Of a stretch of 64,000 nt of DNA, positions 55,226-64,000 are shown piece after piece. The first letter of the stretch is position 1. Each line of letters starts with the position of its first letter. Position numbers and translations under genes: made by a program. The stretch is taken from positions 327,503,920-327,567,919 of the forward strand of contig NC_073692.1 in NCBI RefSeq assembly GCF_029784155.1, given 5' to 3'. Origin of the DNA: Uranotaenia lowii. Lineage: Eukaryota; Arthropoda; Insecta; Diptera; Culicidae. The notes under the pieces were generated by a model. It ran no database searches. It was not told the DNA's origin and saw only the letters and a program-made list of their open reading frames with translations.

Positions 55226-57784
55226 AGCTTTTTTAATAGCATAATTTTAAACTTAAACGGTTTTATAACTTTTATCATACAAGAAGCAAGTTCCAATTCC
55301 TAAATTTAATGATTCTGTGTATATTATTATCAAATCCTCAAAAATATTCAATGGTGATGGCAAATGAAATACTCAAATGCTCATGCTCTTTAAACAATTT
55401 CTTTGAAATCATTGTTAAAAAGCTTGATTCATCTTTTTGAAAAAAATCATGTTTTATTTCCTGATAGAGGTAGTTTATTTCATTGCTGAATCAACCACAT
55501 AGCTTTCAGCTTCTTCATTCAATGCAACATAAAAAATTTAAAATTTCCAAATCAGTTAAGCCAGCTCTTTCTGAGGTGACATTAACATAAGCTCCGGCCA
55601 AATCTCTATCGCTCTGGTCTGCGACTCCCAACAATTCGAACACGACACCTCCAACAACGGCAAATTCCAATTTCCATCTTCCTTTCTCACGAATTAACAT
55701 CTCAATTTCAACAGCAGCATTCCAATCGACCGCGCACCGCCCATTAATTCGTTTATCAATGCTAATGGGTCTCAATTAGGAAAATCACTATCGGGAGGAA
55801 AATTCCGCGCCCGACAGCCATCGCGGAAAATCCACCCTGAGCCAATTGGCGGGGCCTCTTAAATGGGTAACTGATAGTAAAAGATCATTGTTTGCTGTTT
55901 TACCAGCCATGGCGCAAGACCATCGAACAATTCCACTCAATTAGTGTCAACTCTCTCACTTGGCTTACAAAGTCTTTATGCTAAACTTTCAATCTGGGAA
56001 TTTGTAATTAGTTTATCGTCACTGGGAAAGACACTAGGAGTTGCCACTTTTTGCCTGTCTCTCTTTCAGTAGCTAGCTTCGTGCATTTAAAAAATTCTCT
56101 TAAAACTTTCAACCTTCTTGTAGCCTCTTGTTCGGAAACCCCTTCCGAATAATGTTCAAAATTTTTCAAGAGCTTGTTTTTAACAATTTTCTTCTACGAG
56201 AAAAAAAAAGTCAACCGGTGGTGTTTCGAAACGGAGGTGGAACATAACAAGACAATAAATCAAATTGTCTACCACTTGACCGGACCGTTTGGATCCTTCG
56301 TTTTCTCATTGCCATTGCCGTCTCGTCATCATTATAGCGCACAACAATACGATAATAAGCTCCCTTCTTTTGGCACCACCTCTTTTCCAGGAAGATTCAA
56401 ACGTCAGACGGCATATTTAACTTACTTTGGTTCAGAAACGATCATTCCACGTGACACCTTGGTTGGCTGTTTTAAGAATCTTATAGGTAGGGAGATCCAA
56501 GTTGTGCTGTGGGTGGACATGATGGCTGCTAATTTGCATGCAAACACTTCATTCTTTCGAGTGTTTCCGAGACGACCCGGATTGACCGATGTTGTTGGTT
56601 CGATTGATTGATTGTCAGGTTTGTGAATGAATTAGCTACGTTCGAGCGTCCAACCGACGCAACGGTTGGTGGCGTAGTTGACAAATTTATTGCGGGGCTC
56701 AACTCTTAAATCGATTAATAAATTGTGCTGATGAAGATAGGAAATGTGTTGACAATTGTTGATATTTAAAAGACTTTTGATAGTTTTCAAATGGATAAAT
56801 CTTATGGTTAATATTAAAACTTTGTCAAAGGCAGATGAACCTAATGAAACTACATATACATAAGTTTGAAAAATTAACCAATAAACATAAGAAAAATATT
56901 GAAGATTCCTAGGTTTAAACTCTTCAGAGCCCTACCCCGCCTTTTGACAGGGTTTTCTCAAATAGTCATACACAAAACCGCATCGCAGCAAAATTTTTGC
57001 TAAAAAAAACTGCAATGATTATAAAACTCTGAAATTCATATCATCCTGATTATGGAAGGATTTGCCAATGCACTTGTCCAATCGATATACTGGAACATTT
57101 GATAAATGTTTCCACTGTAATCTATTAATCTATGTAGATGTGAAATTTATTTGTATATGAAAGCGACAAAACTGACTTGTTAAGATGAATCTATACTTAA
57201 TGCGATCTATGCAAATGCATTTTTTCCTTAACGTATTCAAAAATTTGTTATTTTTTGTTTTCTTGAAATATTTCAGAATAACTAGTTTTTTGGCCTGCCA
57301 ACAAATCTTATTTCCGAAATTTGGCTCGCCTGTTGAAAATGTTGGCCACCCATGCCCAAGACCCTTATGATGACTCTATAAAACTAAGCAACTAGGCCGT
57401 TTCTAACAATATGAAAAGGAATATATTTGAATATAATGTCTGTTTTACAGCTTCCAACTTAAATTCGACTAAGTTGGACGAACAAAGACTATACATTTTG
57501 TTAAACACTAAGCAAATTTAAATATTTATACTGAGCATGATTTTTATTCCAGACGTTTTTTCCCGGACTTAAATAATCTTCGTTTCCCTACATAATGCGC
57601 ATCGAACTTTCCACCTTCTTGATTGCTTCTGTGGCGAGTAGCTGGACCTCTTCGGTTTATGGGTCCGATGAACCACGTCGTCGGCGAATCCTAAAAGACT
57701 CATTCCCGTAAGGATACGCATTCTCAGTAGTCTGTCGTAATCGATGAACTAAAACCCAGCCAAGTATACATAAGACTGCCCCAA
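55226..57784. other. Unique sequence with a GC-richer island (about 55480-56700)
   Basis: The island contains frames of 86 codons (minus, 55515-55775) and 145 codons (plus, 56174-56611) with no recognised domain. It carries no repeat known from this window, so it may be conserved host sequence such as exon or enhancer. I call no gene. Confidence 0.35.
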
Positions 57785-59098
57785 ATGATTTTTTCCGACG
57801 ATCAACACGGATTCTTGCCCAAGCACTCCACACCAACTAACCTTCTGACGTTTACTTCTTACGTGCATGAAAGTTTTGCTGCGAAGTCTCAAACCGACGC
57901 TATTTACACCGATTTATCTGCGGCATTCGACAAAGTCAACCACGATATTGCCATTGGAAAACTCGAACGCCTGGGTTTCTGTGGAACTCTTCTTGACTGA
58001 TTCCGGAGCTACCTATCAGGACGTAAATTAACAGTTCGCACGGAGGACTCTTTCTCCAAACAATTCTCTGCTTCTTCTGGTGTGCCTCAGGGAAGCCATT
58101 AAGGGCCGATTATCTTCTTAATCTACTTCAGCGATGCGCTCTCACTCCTCGACGGCCCAAAGCTATGCTATGCTGATGACCTAAAACTATTTTACAACAT
58201 CAACGGCCAGAACGATATTGATACAAAATCAATTTAACCTCTTCGCACACTGCACTGGTGTGATATAAACTGCTTGCCTTTGAATCGCAGTTAGTGTGCA
58301 GTAATCAGCTTTTCAAGAAAGCGTCTGCCTTTTTCCGCTGAGTACTTCCTCGGAGATGAGCCAATCGCACGCGTAGAACACATCAACGATCTGGGTGTAA
58401 TTCTAGACAGGAAGCTGGAACTCAGGACACACACAAACTACGTTGTCGACAAACCTCGAGAAGTTTTGGATTCTTATTTCGAGTGTCCAAGGACTTCAAG
58501 GATGTGTATTGCCTGAAAAGTTTGTATTGCAGTATTGTTCGCTCTATCCTTGAATATGCATCAGCTGTTTGGTGTCCCTACTACCAGAATGGGGCCGAAC
58601 GGATCGGGGCTATACAGCGGCGCTTCTTGCGATTTGCCCTTAGACACCTGCCTTGGCAAGAACCGTTTCACTTGCCAAGCTATGAACATCGATACCGTCT
58701 CATAGACATAGATACTCTTCAAGCCCACAGGAACGCAACACGAGCTTCCTTCGTCGCCGATCTCTTGACATCGCGATTTGACTACCCCACGCTCCTAGAA
58801 GCCATTCCTCTAAGTGTGCGACCCCGTGGACTTAGAAACCAAGATCTGCGGTTGTATATTCCCATTCGTTTGAACAATTATGGAGCTAATAGCGCTATCA
58901 TCAATGTAATGAAAACATTCAACCGTTTTTCTGAGCACTTCGACTTTGACGTTTCGAGAGATGTTTTTCGTAGTAAAGTTTTAAGTGTATTGAGAACCCT
59001 GTAATTGGACTAAGTACTCTTTATATATTTATTTTAATTCACCATTTGGACCAATATGTGTTCCGTTGATTTGTTATAAATAAATAGATAAATAAATG
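57785..59098 (+). pseudogene. Decayed LINE reverse transcriptase with A-rich tail
   Basis: Blocks: QHGFLPKHST, AIYTDLSAAFDKVNHD, ASSGVPQGSH then a stop (58099), GPIIFLIYFSD, LCYADDLK, and after further breaks the C-terminal frame 58483-59004 (SIVRSILEYASAVWCPYY, RIGAIQRRFLRFALR). Stops at 57998 and 58099 and a disruption near 58235-58480 kill it. The tail is AAATAAAT-repeat-like at 59076-59098. It is a different family from the two other LINEs, of jockey/I type. The 5' part with the endonuclease is missing. Confidence 0.8.
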
Positions 59099-59194
59099 AT
59101 CCGAGATTTGAAAATGTAATGCGCTGCAGGCTTAAATTTATCCTAGGCCTAGTACAAGATCTCATGCTAAATTTGTACCAGATCGGATCACGGG

Positions 59195-59735
59195 AAGGGG
59201 TTGCTAACCGAGCCTAAAGTTTATATGGGATTTTGAGACATTTTGTTCGGGAGGAACATGAAAACCCAGTTTTAAATGAATAACTTTGGTCTCATTCGAC
59301 CGATTTCTTTTCAAAACAGTTTTACTTGAAGCCTAAACTATGACAAATATTTCATTCGAAGACTGCCTTTCGATTCGAGTAAAGATAAAAGAGTTCTTAA
59401 GCTTCAAAAAAGAGCTATCTTTTTAAAAGGTGATTTTCATCACTATTAATGAGAGACACCGCTTCAAACATTTTGACGCATTAACAGTGATGAATATCAC
59501 CCTGGAAAAAGTTACCCCATTTTTGAAGTCTAATAACTTTTTTATCATAAGTCAAATTGAAAGGCAGTCTTTAGATGAAATATTTGTCATAGTTTAGGCT
59601 TTAAGAAAAATTGTTTTCAAAAGAAATCGGCCGAATGAGACCAAAGTTATTAATGAAAAACTAGATTTTCATGATGCTCCGGAACAAAATGTCTCAAAAT
59701 CCCATACCAATTTTAGGCTCGTTGAGCGACCCCTT
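59195..59735. mobile_element. Long-TIR MITE, 541 bp
   Basis: AAGGGGTTGCTAACCGAGCC at the left is matched by the reverse complement of the right end (GAGCGACCCCTT). The arms stay similar for about 230 bases (GGGATTTTGAGACATTTTGT, AGCCTAAACTATGACAAAT). No coding capacity; the target duplication is not clear. Confidence 0.7.
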
Positions 59736-62540
59736 ATTGTAGGGTTGCCATCCGTCCCGCTTTTTTGGAAAATGTCCCGCCGTCCCACTTTTTATTTGAA
59801 ATGTCCCGCTTTTTTTAAATTAGGTTTTCAAACTTAAAAAAAAAGTTTGCCTACGTTTGATTAATTTTGCTTTATCGAAATTGCACATCAAACAAATAAG
59901 ATGCTTGCTTTTTTATCCCTTATTTCTTTGGGAATGTTCTATTAAATTTTTCTATGCAATTCCTATTATTATAAGATTTCTATCTATCAAACAAGATACT
60001 GCTTTTAAATTTGTTAGAAGAGCTAGTTTTCAATTAAAAATTTGTCAGTGTCACATAGTGACACGCCTTATGATTCATACTATTTTATTTTAAACTGGTG
60101 GGAATCACATGTAAATCAATGTAAAAAGGCATTTTCTTTATTCAAAATAACAGTTATGCAGTTCAAAATTGAACATTTTCACACTGAAAACAGTATCGAA
60201 AAGTGCTACATTTCAGCACGACCAACTTTATTTTTAGTTGTTGGTTAATAAATGAATTTTCAAGGGACAATTTTTACGTCGTAGTTATCCGACTCAGCAA
60301 TCCTCGTTGAATAAATTAACGACTCGTGCTGAAAAAACCACTTTTTGAAACTTGTTGCATAAACAACTATTTGCATGACAAAACGTATAGCTTTTCAGTA
60401 TTAAGAAAAATTTCCAAAAAGATCTCATTTTGGGTAGTGAAATATGACACTCTGATTTCGCACTAAAACCGATTCTGGAGAATTTATTTGATTTTATATA
60501 ATTTTGAAATCTTCTCAATCTTGAAACGAAGCTGATGTGACTTTTACAGTGAAAAAATATATAACAATAAATATAGTGGCACTCTTTCCACGAACCAAAA
60601 ATTTCAAGCTTGAGAAAATTCCATAAAAAATCAGTGAATACATATACAAGTACATATACAAAAATTAATTTCTTTGTATAAAATGTAAGCTGAATTGCCA
60701 AAAGATTGGTGTTTTTGGTAAGAACTCAAAGTCGTTCGAGTTGGGCCGTCGGGAGGAGTGATGAGAATGGTTCAATTTTGCTTAATAAATGATTATGGTT
60801 TTGTGTGACATTCATCCTCAACTCGCAGAGTGGTAGAATATACATATTATTGAACACTATTATCAGTAATAGCATCAACAGTTTAATATATTTACAAGTG
60901 TAACAAAGTGTTATTGATATTTTTTCTAAAGATAAAACAATGATCAAGTCCCGGAAAATAACTAATTCTCTGCTTGGCACAATCTAATTTCTCTCCTTCG
61001 GCAAACGGGTAGAAAAGCGTGGCGTTCGTGTTTAAGTGTGTGTGTGCTACAAAGCTGTCCAAGGGCTACTTTTGGATTCATGCAAGAAAAGTGAGTGACT
61101 GAGATTAACGGAACTACCCAATCACGCAACTGCAGAGTGGCAAAGAAGAAAAGAATGGCATCCGCAGATTCTCCGGCAGATGTTCTGAATGATGCTTTTT
61201 ATTGTCCTTAAATAAATATTTCCTTTTACCCACTTTTGAATAATACTCAAACCCCAAGGCGAGTGCAATGGCAGCGGGAACTGACTATAGTATGTATGTA
61301 GTGATCTCGTTGAGTGAGTTTTTACAAACACTTCTACACATTTGATCGGCTCCTGTTTGCATGACTGAAACATTTCAATCCTGTGAAACATTTCATAGTT
61401 GTTCTCTATAGTGCAGGTTTTCATGATGTTGAGCGACTCTTCCAAAGGCTGCAGATGGGCCTGAGTTGCGGAAAAAGGTTAACAACGAATTCAGTTTTAG
61501 TTTTTCTGATAATTAAAATTTTATTTGCAGCCAAAACTCGTGCAACCAATATCCATATCTATTTTATTTTAACTTGGATAATTGAACTTCAAAGGGCAAT
61601 GCATCAAAGCTTAACTTATTTATTATAAAATTATCTGATTTACAAAATACTAATTGATTATTTTTGAAACTCAAGAAACAGCCAAATGGAATGCAGCCAG
61701 GAAACCATCAGATAGTATAAAAGCAATCTATTAATCAATAAAATATAGTCAATTTTTCGCGGCGGGTGTCATGAATTAAAATCATTTTCCATGTTTGATA
61801 TTTTCAGGATTTGAAATGACATTTTGTATATTTCAGCACATAGGAATACTAGATTACTGCCGAAGTTTTTATGATTGTCATTCATTCATTTCTACATTAG
61901 GACATCTTGGGAGCACTGATCGGATGTTTTACAACAGGCATGTCAAGCCTGTTCTCATACAATAATACGCATAAATTTCTTACAGGTTTCATCTCAAACT
62001 GTATGATTATTTTAAAAGTATCTCCTTTCAAAGAATTTAAGCAAGGTTTATGTTGTGTTCGTTGGGATAGTGTTTTACCTGTATTTAACTTGTTTATAAT
62101 TTTAGCTAGGTTTATATCAACAGAGAAGGCGGCATGACTTGGTCTTTGTCTATCACTCGACAACTGGATGATTCTTTTAGCTTTAGTTCGCATATTTCAC
62201 ATTTCTAACAAACTCATATTACTCCACATGATTTCAATGCATTCATTCAGTGAATTTCACATTAGAATTTCAAATTTAATTTAGACTTTAGCAATCACTG
62301 TTATTTATATGGTTTTTGTACATGTTATAGTAAATTCATTTATCAACAAATCTATTTTTTTAATCTTAATTGCCTTATAACTTTTCAGAACAAGCAAATA
62401 CAATAAAAGGAAAAATATCGTCGTGCACATTTCCTTTTCTTTTTATTCTTAGCTGATTCAACGATACACCAAATAACTTATATTATGTATTTGTATTAGA
62501 TTATCCCACATTATACCATTATATTGTACTGTATTATGCT
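59736..62540. other. AT-rich intergenic sequence
   Basis: No gene is supported. At 59745-59820 a patch repeats GTCCCGC/CCGTCCC text. Overlapping frames at 59857-62193 lack motifs. Confidence 0.4.
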
Positions 62541-63650
62541 GGCCCTTATTCTGCGCCGCGCGTGACGTGACGATTGTCACCTCACCTCGGAGTCACCGTG
62601 AGATTTGTCACCTTATTCCCGTAGTCAATATGGGTAAAGTGACAGAGGTTCATTCTAGGTGAGTGGCCGAATGAACACATGTGTCAAAATGGTAGAATTT
62701 AGCTGGTGCTGTTTTGATTTTGCTTTCGCTTCGAATTTTCCGAATTAGTTTTTTCTGTAACGGTTTAGAATTTCGATTCGAAAATGGCCATCATCGGATG
62801 GTACGGTCACAGCAAGCTGCTTGAGGATGATAAACGGACGATTTGAGCGACGTAAGTAGAAATTTCGCTCATCAAAGCTGGGTTCGAATTTGGGTATTAT
62901 TGCCGAAAAAACAAAATCAGATGCCGACGGCTCCGAATGGTGCCGGTTTATATATTTTCTCCAACCGAGGTTACCACCGTGGCATGCCGGAAATTATCGA
63001 TCCGAACAGCTAGTTGATTGTGGCGTACTGATTCTTTACTAATGGATTTTATTGTTATTTTTTAGATTTGGAAAAGTGGTCGTAATCTTAGAACTGGACA
63101 AAAACTTACAACATGATTGCGCCATCTTCGAGACTGCGCCCAAGAACCCAAGAAAATTTCAATAAATAAAAAAAATCATACATATTCAAAACTATCATTC
63201 TTTATCATTTAATTAACTATTTAGAGCTTGTCATTGCCGTGTACATAAATTTTCTGTTAAATTTTTAAATTTATTTTTTGTCACCACCTGAAAATGTTCC
63301 GACAATCCTCATCGATTGCCGAATTAGTTCAGCGAATCTAGATTTGTTCGTGATAATTGTTTTTAAAATGGTCATACTTTAATGTTGTTGAACTTTTAGA
63401 GCCAAATTATTCCCTGTTCATAATTTTTTCTTTGAATTTCTATCTCGTCGCGACCTGAAAAGGTACCGACAATTGTCACCTAAAATCGTCACCCGAATGC
63501 GACGATTCTCACCCACGGTGACTACGAGAATAGTGTAAGAACTCACAAAGTTCATCCGGAGTGACGTTCCTCACCTAAACCGACTGCTGGAATAGAGTGA
63601 CTTGGGTGACTCTACTATCGTCACGTCACTCGAGGCGCAGAATAAGGGCC
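62541..63650. mobile_element. Harbinger-like non-autonomous element, 1110 bp
   Basis: GGCCCTTATTCTGCGCC begins the element and its reverse complement ends it, flanked by GCT on both sides (62538-62540, 63651-63653). A 3-base duplication suggests PIF/Harbinger. The subterminal regions are dense in GTGAC/GTCAC motifs at both ends, possible transposase sites. The interior (about 62780-63050) has only short frames without a transposase motif. Confidence 0.7.
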
Positions 63651-63860
63651 GCTATCTCGGTTAGTCAACAATATGGTTATAGCTGCTCGAGACTTTTTCC
63701 CTTTCAACCCTGGATACCGTAAGTGACTCTGCTTACGATTCCATTCCCCTTGAAAGTCTCATTGAGTAGTTATGACTGTATTGCGTGGTAACCAAGATGG
63801 ACGCGCGGGCTATTTTCTTTGCCACAACCGAGGCGCTGCCGTAAACTCAAGGTGGATACA

Positions 63861-63893
<33 letters not shown>

Positions 63894-64000
63894 TTCAATA
63901 TTACCTGTATCATCATCTGATTCAAGCTATATCTCAGTTTCATACCCGTCAGTAATATGTTATAACATTATTTACTATTCCAGTTTTCAACAAAAACTGC
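63651..64000. other. Intergenic sequence with CATA microsatellite
   Basis: A CATA tetranucleotide run lies at 63856-63890. Nothing else is recognised. Confidence 0.6.

Noticed and set aside
60294..60701. 135-codon minus-strand ORF
   Set aside because: AT-driven composition rich in Phe, Lys and Tyr, with no motif or gene context.

Overview
The window looks like transposon-rich, AT-rich insect DNA, most likely from a mosquito (Culicidae). The indications are a DD37E Tc1/mariner transposase (ITmD37E, a family first described in mosquitoes), several jockey-superfamily LINEs, a Penelope-like element, tRNA-derived SINEs and many copies of one non-autonomous Helitron family. The species cannot be named from sequence alone. 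I found no complete host gene. Nearly everything recognisable is mobile DNA, much of it nested.

Layout. 1-13541 is a nest of Helitrons. One reads, with insertions, from about 522 to 8815. It holds a 3.6-kb inverted repeat (531-4111) that surrounds a Tc1-type non-autonomous element (1500-3100), a small retroposed fragment (5037-5139), and a minus-strand LINE (about 5154-8090) that is itself interrupted by a perfectly palindromic MITE (7558-7882). A second Helitron follows directly (8816-13541). It is split by a TIR element (9125-11817), which is split again by a third Helitron (9181-11321). 15.5-20.2 kb is a nearly full-length LINE with ORF1 and a frameshifted ORF2. 20.2-28.6 kb is mostly unassigned AT-rich sequence with a TTAA-flanked MITE, a tRNA-like relic and one region of possible host exons (about 26960-27860). 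28646-31314 is an old minus-strand Helitron. 32.7-34 kb is a unique, more GC-rich island with a possible host exon. 35.3-36.7 kb is a decayed LINE. 37466-39569 is a dead ITmD37E element carrying a hAT-type MITE. 39606-42087 is a fresh Helitron copy. 43.7-44.4 kb holds a SINE interrupted by another tRNA-like repeat. 48199-53075 is a Penelope-like element arranged as a head-to-head inverted duplication. 55032-55225 is a clean SINE, 57.8-59.1 kb a decayed LINE, 59195-59735 a MITE, and 62541-63650 a Harbinger-like non-autonomous element.

How the parts work together. The Helitron copies, palindromic MITE, hAT MITE, Tc1-type MITE and SINEs have no proteins of their own and would depend on enzymes supplied elsewhere. 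The LINEs and the transposase here are broken. Only the Penelope-like minus-strand ORF is long and uninterrupted, and its 5' end is cut by the inverted copy. Nesting and shared target duplications give a relative order of insertions. The least explained piece is a GC-rich, hairpin-dense cassette flanked by CCAGAATG-type minisatellites, present twice in inverted orientation (822-1078 and 3564-3822).
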